54,987 bases of DNA from Streptomyces sp. MMG1533 (GCF_001279775.1 NZ_LGDG01000292.1:1-54987), one strand, 5' to 3'; shown: positions 8,041-15,395, counted from the first letter of the stretch. Notes: generated by a model from the letters alone, not told the origin. Made by a program: numbers and translations.

Positions 8041-8112
8041 GACCCCGGAGGGATTTTCCGGGGTACTGCGGCGATCCGCTCCTAGCGTTGCTGACAACCC
8101 CAGGGGATGTCA
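8041..8112. promoter_or_regulatory. Inverted repeats upstream of the XRE regulator
   Basis: Two palindromes lie between the divergent starts: ACCCCGGA/TTCCGGGGT (about 8042-8064) and a 21-bp near-perfect one at 8092-8112 with arms TGACAACCCC and GGGGATGTCA around a central A (one mismatch). These are plausible operators for the adjacent XRE protein. Confidence 0.45.
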
Positions 8113-8139
8113 GACCGAACGCGCGACGAAGGGGCCACG

Positions 8140-8337
8140 ATGGCGCTGACCCCGGCCGAAGTAGTGGAACTGATCAGTGAAGTCAGAGCACTTGGTGAGG
8201 AGGTGGCCGAACTGGAGAGCCGTGCCGAGGCGATGGTCAGCCGTCTTGAGGCTGGTTCCGGACCAGTTGCTCAATCTGATCCATCCGCTCCGCGAGCCGA
8301 CGCACATCCCGGCGGACCTCGGACAGATACTCGGTGA
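8140..8337 (+). CDS. Possible small coiled-coil protein
   Basis: 65 residues from an ATG preceded by GAAGGGG. The first 38 residues (MALTPAEVVELISEVRAL, then GEEVAELESRAEAMVSRL) form a good heptad coiled coil; the tail is Pro/Asp-rich. Its last 100 nt overlap the end of the convergent GntR gene, which makes at least the C-terminal part doubtful. An in-frame ATG at 8107 lies inside the palindrome. The family is not recognised. Confidence 0.45.
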   Translation: MALTPAEVVELISEVRALGEEVAELESRAEAMVSRLEAGSGPVAQSDPSAPRADAHPGGPRTDTR

Positions 8338-8605
8338 TCTGCTCGAACTCCGGACTGTGCTTCGCTGGGCGAGCCTCGCCGGGCAGGGTGACGTAGCTTC
8401 CCTTGCCCTGGTGAGAGATCGCGTAGCCGTCCTCACGGAGACGAGAGATCGCCTGCCGAGCCACGGTCCGCGAAACGCCGTGTGTGGTCATCAGCTCAGT
8501 CTCGGATGGCAGCTTCTCTCCCGCAGGGAGCTCCCCGTCACGGATTCGCCGCTTGAAGTCGTCGGCGATCTCCAAGTATTTCGCTCGCCCGGTGAAGTCG
8601 GCCAT
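8237..8605 (-). CDS. GntR-family repressor, KorSA-like
   Basis: 122 residues, start chosen at MADFTGRAKYLEIADDFKRR. A winged helix-turn-helix of the GntR type fills residues ~8-75 (LPSETELMTTHGVSRTVARQ, then SRLREDGYAISHQGKGSY). A short charged helical tail follows instead of a full effector domain, as in KorSA of pSAM2, which represses the activator and transfer genes. It is divergent from the transfer operon. Three related palindromes with core ACTAAGT stand in the 147-bp gap, so it likely represses itself and that operon. Confidence 0.87.
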   Translation of the reverse strand: MADFTGRAKYLEIADDFKRRIRDGELPAGEKLPSETELMTTHGVSRTVARQAISRLREDGYAISHQGKGSYVTLPGEARPAKHSPEFEQITEYLSEVRRDVRRLAERMDQIEQLVRNQPQDG

Positions 8606-8624
8606 AGCCCCTCTCAGTGCTTGT

Positions 8625-8637
8625 TGCACTAAGTGCA
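8625..8637. promoter_or_regulatory. Palindromic operator 1
   Basis: TGCACTAAGTGCA: perfect 6-bp arms around one A, 20 bp upstream of the GntR start codon, positioned to block the repressor gene's own promoter. Confidence 0.65.
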
Positions 8638-8670
8638 GCACACCAGACAGACAGACGTCGAGAGCTACTT

Positions 8671-8687
8671 GACGTACTAAGTACTTC
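8671..8687. promoter_or_regulatory. Palindromic operator 2
   Basis: GACGTACTAAGTACTTC: 17 bp, one mismatched pair, same ACTAAGT centre as the other two sites. Confidence 0.7.
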
Positions 8688-8709
8688 AGGTGCACTCTCG
8701 AAGCAGGCC

Positions 8710-8726
8710 GACGTACTAAGTACGTC
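8710..8726. promoter_or_regulatory. Palindromic operator 3
   Basis: GACGTACTAAGTACGTC: perfect 17-bp palindrome, 39 bp centre to centre from operator 2, just upstream of the AGGAG site of the first transfer-operon gene. Confidence 0.75.
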
Positions 8727-8752
8727 AAGTTGATCGAACTAGGAGCGCGCTC

Positions 8753-9106
8753 ATGCGTCAGATTCCCGTCGACACCTCCAACGCGACCGTGATGGTCGCC
8801 AAGGCTCCGCAGCCCAAGGTCAAGGACCGCCGGACCGGTGAGATCGCCATCGACAAGGACGGCGTCACCCTGATGACGGTGGAGGTCATGTTCTCCACGC
8901 CCGACGAGGTGGAGATTCTCAAGCTCACCGTCCCGCAGCCGGGCGTCTCGGAGGAGCTGACCATGGGCACTCCGGTCGCGCTGACGGGCCTGGTCGCCTC
9001 GGCGTGGGAGAACGAGTTCAACGGCCAGAAGCGGCACGGCATCGCCTTCCGTGCGGTGGCCGTGACCTCGCTGGCCGGTGCGGCTTCGCAGTCCAAGGCT
9101 GCCTGA
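8753..9106 (+). CDS. Conserved AICE protein, first gene of the transfer operon
   Basis: 117 residues, ATG 8 nt after AGGAGC. The sequence alternates beta-strand-like segments (TVMVAKAPQPKVKDRRTGE, VTLMTVEVMFSTPDEVEIL, TPVALTGLVASAWENEF), which suggests a small OB-like or all-beta fold. Homologous proteins sit directly before the FtsK-like transfer gene in many AICEs, sometimes labelled regulatory, without known function. It is 2 nt from the following translocase gene, so translation is probably coupled. Confidence 0.75.
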   Translation: MRQIPVDTSNATVMVAKAPQPKVKDRRTGEIAIDKDGVTLMTVEVMFSTPDEVEILKLTVPQPGVSEELTMGTPVALTGLVASAWENEFNGQKRHGIAFRAVAVTSLAGAASQSKAA

Positions 9107-9108
9107 TC

Positions 9109-10464
9109 ATGACCTGGTTCATGGTCGCTCTGGTGCTGGTCGTCGCTGCCGCGGGTCTACTGCGGTGGCGGCGCCCCGCCTGGTACTGGCTGACCTTCGG
9201 GGTCACCCTCGCCACGCTGCGGGTCCTGGTCCGCTACGCCTCGGTCATGGACGCCTGCGGGCTCACGGTCCCGCCCTCCCGCTGGCGCCTGGCTCTGGCC
9301 CGGATGGCCAACCGGCCCGTCCCCGAGTCCCGTCCGCCGCGCATCCTGCGGATCCGCCCCACGCGCACCGGCCTGGTCCTGCGGCTCGGCCTGCGCCCCG
9401 GACAGGACGCTTTCGACGTCTCGGCGGCCTCAGACCGGCTGCGCCACTCCTTCAACCTGTACGGCGTCACCTCGCGTGAACTGCGCTCTGGCGTCGTCGA
9501 AGTGCGCATGACGGGCTATGACGTCCTCAAGCGGGTGCAGATGCCCGCCCGGACCGATACCCGCCCGATGCGGGTCCCGGTCGCCCTGCGTGAGGACGGC
9601 TCGGTGCACTACCGCGACTACCGGGCGGTTCCGCACGGGCTAACGCTGGGTGCCACGGAGTCCGGGAAGTCCGTCTACCAGCGCAACCTGGTCGCCGGAC
9701 TCGCCGCCCAGGACGTCGCCCTGGTCGGCATCGACTGCAAGCAGGGAGTCGAACTCTTTCCGCTGGCACGCCGGTTCTCCGCGCTCGCCGACAACCCGGA
9801 CACCGCCCTCGACCTCCTGGAAGCCCTCGTCACCCACATGGAAGGCGTCTACCAGCTGATCCGGGCCAACCAGCGGATCACCGTCGACGTGCCCGACGCG
9901 GAGATCGCAGCCGACATCTGGGACCTGCCCGAGGATCTGCGCCCCGTCCCGGTCGTCGTGCTGGTCGACGAGGTCGCCGAACTCGCCCTATTCGCCACCA
10001 AGGACGAGGAGAAGCGGCGGGACCGCATCATCACCGCCCTGGTCCGCCTCGCCCAGCTCGGCCGCGCCTCCGGGATCTACCTGGAAATCTGCGGCCAGCG
10101 CTTCGGCGCCGAACTCGGCAAGGGCATCACGATGCTCCGCTCGCAGCTCACCGGCCGCACCGCCCACCGCGTCAACGACGAAACCTCCGCCAACATGGCC
10201 TTCGCAGACATCTCCCCGGACGCCGTCCTGGCGGCCGTCCAGATCCCCACCGACATGCGCGGCGTCGCCATCACCGGGGACTCCTCCGGCGGTTGGGCCC
10301 GCATCCGCGCCCCGCACACCACGCTGCGCGAAGCCGTGAACATCTGCAACAAGCACGCCGACCGCGTCCCGGACCTGCCCGCCCTGGCGGCCTTCCGCCC
10401 CGCGGTTGCCCCGCTGCCCTCGGCCCGGGTGCCGCTGTCCAAGACAGCCCCCGCCACCGCCTGA
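9109..10464 (+). CDS. traSA: FtsK/SpoIIIE-type conjugative DNA translocase (TraB/TraSA family)
   Basis: 451 residues. Two hydrophobic segments lie at the N-terminus (MTWFMVALVLVVAAAGLL and WYWLTFGVTLATLRVLV). The motor domain has Walker A GATESGKS near residue 184 and Walker B VVVLVDEVAEL near residue 288, followed by GRASGIYLEICGQRFGAELG. In pSAM2 and related elements this hexameric pump moves double-stranded DNA between mycelia and is the key transfer protein. The ATG at 9109 follows the preceding stop by 2 nt; an upstream frame start lies inside the previous gene and is rejected. Confidence 0.92.
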   Translation: MTWFMVALVLVVAAAGLLRWRRPAWYWLTFGVTLATLRVLVRYASVMDACGLTVPPSRWRLALARMANRPVPESRPPRILRIRPTRTGLVLRLGLRPGQDAFDVSAASDRLRHSFNLYGVTSRELRSGVVEVRMTGYDVLKRVQMPARTDTRPMRVPVALREDGSVHYRDYRAVPHGLTLGATESGKSVYQRNLVAGLAAQDVALVGIDCKQGVELFPLARRFSALADNPDTALDLLEALVTHMEGVYQLIRANQRITVDVPDAEIAADIWDLPEDLRPVPVVVLVDEVAELALFATKDEEKRRDRIITALVRLAQLGRASGIYLEICGQRFGAELGKGITMLRSQLTGRTAHRVNDETSANMAFADISPDAVLAAVQIPTDMRGVAITGDSSGGWARIRAPHTTLREAVNICNKHADRVPDLPALAAFRPAVAPLPSARVPLSKTAPATA

Positions 10465-10548
10465 TCCCTCCCCCGCTCTCCGGTCGGCGCGACCGCCTTC
10501 GCGCCGGGTCCCTACCTCCGCCATGCCTCATCACCGGAAGGAGCCGTG

Positions 10549-11238
10549 ATGGCCCGCACCGCCCTCCGTGTCGACGCCGTGCTCGTCCAGGCCGTCATTG
10601 CCGGGGCACTGTCCTTCGCCCACCTCCACGACCTCGCCGCCGCTGCTGGACAAGACGGCTGGAAGGCCTGGGCCTACCCCATCTCGGTTGACCTGCTCCT
10701 GGTCGCCTCCTGGCGGCGGCTGCGCTCCGATGGCCCGTCCCGGCTGGCCTGGTGCTGGTTCGTGATCGCGCTGGTGGCCTCGCTCGGCGCCAACGTCGCC
10801 ACCGCCGGACTCCTCGACCTCCAGCAGGTACCGGCCTGGCTCCGCATCCTGGTCGCCGCCTGGCCCGCCCTGGCCTTCATGGGTGGCACCCTCCTCGCCC
10901 ACTCCACCACCGACCACTCTGCACCCGAAGCGCCGGCCACTACACCCGACCTCGAACCGGTCACCTCACCTGAGCCGGAAGCCGCCCCAGACGCGCTGAC
11001 CGAGGCCGAGGAAACCCCCGCGCTTCCCGCCGCTGAACCCGCCCCGACGCCGGAGCCTGTCATGGCTGCGCCCGCTGTCCCGGCTCCTTCGGTCCCGGCC
11101 GCGCTGATCGACCACGCCCGCAAGGTCGCCGACGACCACCAGACCCGGACCGGATCGCCGATCGACACCGACACCCTGCGGGCCCGCCTCGGCGTCCCGC
11201 CCCAGCTCGCCCACGCCATCTCCGCCCAACTCACCTGA
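10549..11238 (+). CDS. DUF2637-type membrane protein (Spd-like)
   Basis: 229 residues from the ATG; an adjacent GTG at 10546 is possible, and GGAAGGAG stands upstream. The first ~115 residues hold about four membrane segments (VLVQAVIAGALSFAHL, YPISVDLLLVASWR, WFVIALVASLGANVATAGLL, LVAAWPALAFMGGTLLA). A Pro/Ala/Glu-rich linker leads to a C-terminal helical region (LIDHARKVADDHQTRTGSP) that may form a small DNA-binding-like domain. This architecture is typical of DUF2637 proteins encoded beside AICE transfer genes and implicated in plasmid spread. Confidence 0.82.
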   Translation: MARTALRVDAVLVQAVIAGALSFAHLHDLAAAAGQDGWKAWAYPISVDLLLVASWRRLRSDGPSRLAWCWFVIALVASLGANVATAGLLDLQQVPAWLRILVAAWPALAFMGGTLLAHSTTDHSAPEAPATTPDLEPVTSPEPEAAPDALTEAEETPALPAAEPAPTPEPVMAAPAVPAPSVPAALIDHARKVADDHQTRTGSPIDTDTLRARLGVPPQLAHAISAQLT

Positions 11239-11258
11239 CCAGACGGAAGGAACCCCGG

Positions 11259-11441
11259 ATGACCAACAACCCGGCCGACCTGACGAGCGCCGACTACCTC
11301 GACGGTGCCCGTGAGATGCACGCCGCCGGACGCCCCTACCTGGCCCACCTTCTCGCTGAGGAAGCCGCACAGCGCACCACCGACCCGGCCACCGCAGCCG
11401 GTATCCGCACCCAGTTCCCCGCCCCCGCCCGGAAGGACTGA
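11259..11441 (+). CDS. Small AICE protein of unknown function
   Basis: 60 residues, soluble and helical (SADYLDGAREMHAAGRPYL, AHLLAEEAAQRTTDPATA). GGAAGG precedes the ATG and spacing to both neighbours is short, so it belongs to the transfer operon. The family role is not known to me. Confidence 0.7.
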   Translation: MTNNPADLTSADYLDGAREMHAAGRPYLAHLLAEEAAQRTTDPATAAGIRTQFPAPARKD

Positions 11442-11447
11442 CCCGAC

Positions 11448-11639
11448 ATGCCTGCCCGCGACCACTTCCACTCCGTGATGCGGATCGGCCCCGTGCAGAT
11501 CGGCACCCACCGCGACCGCAACGGCCGCACCAAGCACGCCGCTGTGTGCACCAACGACCGCTGTGGCTGGTCCGCCGACTACTCCAGCCAGTCCGCCGCT
11601 CAGCTCGCCGCCCGCACCCACCGCTGCCGCGTCCGTTAG
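11448..11639 (+). CDS. Small mobile-element transfer protein
   Basis: 63 residues, rich in His, Arg and Cys. It resembles the short proteins labelled mobile element transfer protein in AICEs (VMRIGPVQIGTHRDRNGRT, then a CTNDRCGW CxxxxC pair and a C-terminal HRCR). The Cys/His pattern could bind zinc. Six nt separate it from the previous stop. Confidence 0.72.
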   Translation: MPARDHFHSVMRIGPVQIGTHRDRNGRTKHAAVCTNDRCGWSADYSSQSAAQLAARTHRCRVR

Positions 11640-11651
11640 GAGGCCACCGCC

Positions 11652-11815
11652 ATGGACGTCCCCCTCTGGTTCGCCCTCGCCGTCGTCGGCTACCTCGGCT
11701 GCAAGCTCATCCGCCCGCCGCTCTGGCTGGTCCTGGTGCTCCTCCTCGGCGGCTACCTCATCACCTCATCGCCGACAGCCTCCTCGCCCCGGTCATCAAC
11801 ACCGCCATCAAGTAA
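11652..11815 (+). pseudogene. Small Spd-like membrane protein, frameshifted by an 8-bp duplication
   Basis: The 5' part encodes MDVPLWFALAVVGYLGCKL, then IRPPLWLVLVLLLGGYL, two membrane segments. At 11757-11770 the unit CTCATC occurs twice 8 bp apart (CTCATCAC then CTCATC). Removing one 8-bp unit restores a frame ending ADSLLAPVINTAIK with its stop at 11813-11815, exactly before the ribosome site of the next gene. As written the frame runs on out of phase through the next two genes. The protein is probably lost or replaced by a chimeric tail. Confidence 0.7.
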
Positions 11816-11838
11816 CCACCTGCGAAGGGAGATCCACC

Positions 11839-12165
11839 ATGTTCCGCCCCAAGCTCCCGGCCATGCCGCAGCCGACCGGCTTCAGCATCCCGCCCATCGT
11901 CGAGCCGACCGCCGTCATCCAGCAGCAGCCGACCACCGCCCCGGCGCCCGCGCCTGTCGCCACGGCCCCCGCATCTGTCCGGCCCACCGTCCAGCTCACC
12001 CCCGGCGCCGTCGTCGCCCTGGTCGGTGGTGGGACGGCCGTGGTCCTGGTGGTCGGTGCCGTCCTGGTCTCGATGCTCCTCGCGGTCGCCACCACCGGCG
12101 CCTCGGTCGCCATCTGCGCGCTGGTCATCCGCTCCCTGATCGCCTCGGAGAGCAAGCGCCGCTGA
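11839..12165 (+). CDS. SpdD-like membrane protein
   Basis: 108 residues, ATG after GAAGGGAG. A Pro/Ala/Gln-rich N-terminus (residues 1-50) is followed by one long glycine-rich hydrophobic region (VVALVGGGTAVVLVVGAV, then LVSMLLAVATTGASVAI) and a short basic tail. This is the pattern of SpdD-type spread proteins of Streptomyces plasmids, thought to help intramycelial spread. It is in the transfer operon. Confidence 0.75.
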   Translation: MFRPKLPAMPQPTGFSIPPIVEPTAVIQQQPTTAPAPAPVATAPASVRPTVQLTPGAVVALVGGGTAVVLVVGAVLVSMLLAVATTGASVAICALVIRSLIASESKRR

Positions 12166-12252
12166 CGGGCCCCCGGGCGGCCTCAACCGCCAAGTCTGCG
12201 CCGCCCGGGAACCGTGCCCCACTCCGATCTCGCAACCGGAAGGAACCCCAGC

Positions 12253-12438
12253 ATGACCGACCACACCGCACCCTCGCCCCGCATCTGCCCGAACTGCGAC
12301 GGCCAGGCCTCCGCCGCCATCACCCTCGGCGGCCGCGACAGCCGCGGCCACCTGCGCACCATTACCGCCCACTGCCCGGCTTGCCACGGCACCGGCACCG
12401 CCCGCCGCTCGTCCGTCCGGGAGGGCGCCCGTGCCTGA
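12253..12438 (+). CDS. Small zinc-ribbon-like protein
   Basis: 61 residues with two CxxC pairs (ICPNCDGQ near residue 11 and HCPACHGTG near residue 42), the spacing of a DnaJ-like zinc finger or zinc ribbon. AGGAA precedes the ATG. It overlaps the start of the replication initiator gene by 8 nt, so the two are translationally coupled. The partner is unknown. Confidence 0.72.
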   Translation: MTDHTAPSPRICPNCDGQASAAITLGGRDSRGHLRTITAHCPACHGTGTARRSSVREGARA

Positions 12439-13810
12439 CCTGCTGGACGACCCGGTCACCCTCGGCGATTTGCTGAGGGTGGCCTCGGCCGACGACTACG
12501 ACCGCTGGCACGAACAGATCCGCCGCACCGGCGGCTGCGCCGACCCCATCCATCTCACCGGCTGGACCCTCGCCAAAGACAAGACCACCGGCGAGACCCT
12601 GCACCACTACTCCACCGACAACGAGCCCGGCGGACGCCTGCGCGTCGCCTGCGGAAACCGCCGCGCCTCCCGCTGCCCCTCCTGCGCCTGGACGTACGCG
12701 GGCGACACCTACCACCTCATCCGCGCCGGGCTCGCCGGAGACGACCGCCGCGACATCCCCGCCACCGTCCGCGACCACCCCCGCGTCTTCGCCACCCTCA
12801 CCGCACCCTCCTTCGGCCCGGTCCACAACCGGCCCGACCGAGGCGTCTGCCGCTGCGGCGCACGCCACCTGTCCGACGACCGGACGCTCGGCACGGCACT
12901 CGACCCGGCAACCTACGACTACGCGGGCGCCGTCCTCTTCAACAACCACGCCGGACAGCTCTGGCAGCGCTTCACCAACCGCCTCCGCCGCGAGATTGCC
13001 GCCCGCGCAGGACTCACGCAACGGGAGCTGAAAGAGGCCGCACGGCTGTCGTACGGCAAGGTCGCCGAATTCCAGAAGCGTGGCGCCCTGCACTTCCACG
13101 CCGTGATCCGCATCGACGGCCCGGACGGCCCCGACACCTCGCCGCCGTGCTGGGCAACGGTCGACCTCCTCGCCGACGCGATCCGCGCCGCCGCCGCGCA
13201 CTCCTACACCTCGGTCTCCGTGCCGGCCGTTTCAGACCAGCCCGCCCGCACCTTCCGCTGGGGCACACAGCTCGACGTCCGACCGGTCAAGGCCTTCGGC
13301 GACGGCTCCGACATCACCGAACAGGCCGTCGCCTCCTACGTCGCCAAGTACGCCACCAAAGCAGCCGAGAACACCGGCACCCTCGACCGCCGCATCGGCG
13401 AACTCTCCGAACTCGACCGCCACCAGGTCCCCGACCACACCCGCCGCCTGATCGAAGCCTGCAAGCAGCTCGACCCGCTCTACCCGGACCGCCGCATCTG
13501 GGCCTGGGCTCACATGCTCGGCTTCCGCGGCCACTTCTCCTCCAAGTCCCGCCGCTACTCCACCACGCTCGGCGAACTCCGCCAGGCCCGAGCCGACTTC
13601 CGCGCCGCACAGGAACGCCAAGCCCTCGGCCTCGAGGACCGCGAGCCCGACACCGTCCTCGTCCTGGCCGACTGGCAGTACGCCGGACACGGCCACACCC
13701 CCGGCGAATCCGCCCTCGCCGCAACCATCGCCCGCGACCTCCAACACAACCGCGAAACCGCCCGCGAAGCCCTACACGACCAACTCACCCAGGAAGGCGC
13801 CGCCGCATGA
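12431..13810 (+). CDS. repSA: RepSA-type rolling-circle replication initiator
   Basis: 459 residues, GTG start. An N-terminal region with Cys pairs (CGNRRASRCPSC, then VCRCGARH) resembles the zinc-binding part of RepSA. The HUH motif is GALHFHAVIRI near residue 220. The Tyr motif is VASYVAKYATK near residue 300, where one Tyr would nick the double-strand origin. RepSA initiates rolling-circle replication of excised pSAM2. The C-terminal helical part (GFRGHFSSKSRRYSTTL) is shared by the family. It is followed by xis with a 4-nt overlap, as in pSAM2. Confidence 0.92.
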   Translation: MPDLLDDPVTLGDLLRVASADDYDRWHEQIRRTGGCADPIHLTGWTLAKDKTTGETLHHYSTDNEPGGRLRVACGNRRASRCPSCAWTYAGDTYHLIRAGLAGDDRRDIPATVRDHPRVFATLTAPSFGPVHNRPDRGVCRCGARHLSDDRTLGTALDPATYDYAGAVLFNNHAGQLWQRFTNRLRREIAARAGLTQRELKEAARLSYGKVAEFQKRGALHFHAVIRIDGPDGPDTSPPCWATVDLLADAIRAAAAHSYTSVSVPAVSDQPARTFRWGTQLDVRPVKAFGDGSDITEQAVASYVAKYATKAAENTGTLDRRIGELSELDRHQVPDHTRRLIEACKQLDPLYPDRRIWAWAHMLGFRGHFSSKSRRYSTTLGELRQARADFRAAQERQALGLEDREPDTVLVLADWQYAGHGHTPGESALAATIARDLQHNRETAREALHDQLTQEGAAA

Positions 13811-13995
13811 CCACCGCCACCGCCGAACTGCTGACCGTGGGGGAGGTCATGGCGCAGCTCAAAGTCGGCCGGACCAAGGTCTACGACCTGATCCGCACCC
13901 ACCGCCTGGTCTCAATCAAGGTGGACGGCTGCCGCCGCATACCCGCCGACGCCGTCCGGGACTTCATCCTGGGCCGGATCGAGGAGGCTGCCTGA
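13807..13995 (+). CDS. xis: Excisionase
   Basis: 62 residues with a MerR-like winged helix of the excisionase type (LLTVGEVMAQLKVGRTKVYD, then HRLVSIKVDGCRRIP). It directs Int toward excision by bending DNA at the att arms. It overlaps repSA by 4 nt and shares its last base with the int start, forming a rep-xis-int unit. Confidence 0.9.
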   Translation: MTTATAELLTVGEVMAQLKVGRTKVYDLIRTHRLVSIKVDGCRRIPADAVRDFILGRIEEAA

Positions 13996-15152
13996 TGGCG
14001 AAGCGTCGGCCCAACGGCGGCGGCACGATCACCAAGCGGTCCGATGGCCGGTACCAGGGCGCCGCCTACGTGACCGATACGGACGGCAACCGGGTGCGTA
14101 AGTACGTGTACGGCCGGACGTGGGACGAGGCGAACGAGAAGCTCAGCAAGCTCCAGGACCAGGAGCGCAACGGCATCCCCGTGCCGTCCCGGTCCTGGAC
14201 GCTCGGGGAGTGGCTGGCCTACTGGCTGGAGCACATCGTCTCACCGGAGCGCGAGCACAACACGTACGTGAAGTACGAGTCCAAGGTGCGGCTGTACCTG
14301 CTGCCGCATCTCGGCAAGAAACCGCTGGTCAAGCTCACCCCGGCACAGATCCGCGTCTTCATGGCGGCCCTGACCCGGGAGAAGGTCGGCGCCTCGGCCC
14401 GCTTCGAGGTTCTGCGGGTGCTCCGCAACGCCCTCAACCGGGCCATGCGCGAGGAACTGATCACGCGGAACGTCGCTCTCCTGGTCGACATGCCCAAGGT
14501 CAGCAAGGACAGGGGGACAGCGTGGAACGCTCGGGAGGCGATCGCCTTCCTGCGCTCGGTGCGTGCCCACCGGCTCTACGCGGCCTGCGTCCTCGTCTTG
14601 GTCCTCGGCCTCCGCCGCAGCGAGGTGCTCGGGCTGCGCTGGCAGGACATCGACTTCGAGGCCGGCCGTTTCACCCCGGTCAAGCAGGTGCAGCGGGTCA
14701 AGGGCGTGGGCCTGGTCCTCAAGGACCTCAAGACGGAGTCCTCACAGGCCGTGCTCCCGCTCCCCGAGTTCTGCGCCCGTGTCCTGGATGAGCGGCGCGA
14801 GCTGCAAGCGCTGGAACGGAAGATCGCCGGTGAGCACTGGTCGCAGGAGCCGGACCATGACCTGATCTTCTCTGCAGAACACGGCGGCATGATCGACCCG
14901 GTGGGCTTCTCCCGCACCTTCGACCGGCTCGTCAAGCGGGCCGGTGTGCGCCGGATCACGGTCCGCCTCGCCCGCCACACCTGCGGGACCCTGCTCGCCT
15001 TCCTGAAGGTGCATCCCAAGGTCGCCCAGGCGATCCTCCGGCACAGCCAGATCAGCATGACCATGGACGTCTACACACACGTCGTCGGCGACAGCGAACG
15101 GGAAGCGGTCGGGATGCTCGCCGAGCTTCTGGAAGATCCACTCATCGGCTGA
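13995..15152 (+). CDS. int: Tyrosine integrase of the AICE
   Basis: 385 residues. An Arm-binding N-terminus (GGGTITKRSDGRYQGAAYVT), a SAM-like core-binding domain (residues ~60-165) and the catalytic domain are all present. Catalytic residues seen: Arg in LGLRRSE near 206, Arg in RLARHTCG near 324, His in ILRHSQIS near 347 and the nucleophile Tyr in MDVYTHV near 359. The usual box II His (HxxR) reads Arg here (RLAR). The stop lies 18 nt before the hairpin at the att site. It recombines attP with the 3' end of tRNA-Ile. Confidence 0.93.
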   Translation: MAKRRPNGGGTITKRSDGRYQGAAYVTDTDGNRVRKYVYGRTWDEANEKLSKLQDQERNGIPVPSRSWTLGEWLAYWLEHIVSPEREHNTYVKYESKVRLYLLPHLGKKPLVKLTPAQIRVFMAALTREKVGASARFEVLRVLRNALNRAMREELITRNVALLVDMPKVSKDRGTAWNAREAIAFLRSVRAHRLYAACVLVLVLGLRRSEVLGLRWQDIDFEAGRFTPVKQVQRVKGVGLVLKDLKTESSQAVLPLPEFCARVLDERRELQALERKIAGEHWSQEPDHDLIFSAEHGGMIDPVGFSRTFDRLVKRAGVRRITVRLARHTCGTLLAFLKVHPKVAQAILRHSQISMTMDVYTHVVGDSEREAVGMLAELLEDPLIG

Positions 15153-15170
15153 TGTCAGCCGTAGATGTCA

Positions 15171-15202
15171 AAGACCTCCTACTCACGTGAGTAGGAGGTC
15201 TT
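15171..15202. terminator. Perfect 32-bp palindrome: terminator for int and tRNA-Ile
   Basis: AAGACCTCCTACTCAC followed by its exact complement, ending one base before the att repeat. It serves int on the plus strand and tRNA-Ile on the minus strand. It is supplied by the element, since the original tRNA terminator is at 2559-2592. Confidence 0.8.
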
Positions 15203-15203
15203 C

Positions 15204-15253
15204 TCGCTGGTGGGGCTAACAGGATTTGAACCTGTGGCCTCATCCTTATCAGG
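15204..15253. repeat. attR: 50-bp direct repeat within intact tRNA-Ile
   Basis: Identical to 2593-2642; overlaps the 3' half of the intact tRNA. Confidence 0.92.
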
Positions 15254-15284
15254 GATGCGCTCTAACCAACTGAGCTATAGCCCC
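15208..15284 (-). tRNA. tRNA-Ile (GAT), CCA encoded
   Basis: The minus strand begins GGGGCTATAGCTCAG and ends TAGCCCCACCA. The acceptor stem pairs GGGGCTA with TAGCCCC; D-loop, T-arm (GGTTCAAATCC) and anticodon loop CTGATAA (anticodon GAT) are all canonical. The 3' part from the anticodon loop onward is the AICE attachment site, regenerated on integration. Confidence 0.96.
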
Positions 15285-15395
15285 GCCGCGCTCTGCGGTG
15301 TGTGTCCCGCGCGCTGACTCCTGAAGATTAGCGCACGACGTGGGCAGTCCCAAAATCGGTATCCGGTGACCGTCAGCAGGCAGGTGACGGCACGC

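Larger units (their letters stand above)
2593..15253. mobile_element. pSAM2-type integrative and conjugative element (AICE) in tRNA-Ile(GAT)
   Basis: About 12.6 kb between 50-bp att repeats. Its right two thirds (6283-15152) form a complete AICE set: Nudix hydrolase, XRE regulator, GntR repressor, FtsK/TraB translocase, Spd-like small proteins, RepSA-type initiator, excisionase and tyrosine integrase abutting the attachment site. AICEs replicate as rolling circles after excision and transfer double-stranded DNA with a single FtsK-like protein. The left part (2643-4259) has no intact gene and may be an older, decayed accretion at the same tRNA. The int gene, xis and att repeats look intact, but one small transfer-region gene is frameshifted. 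Confidence 0.92.
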
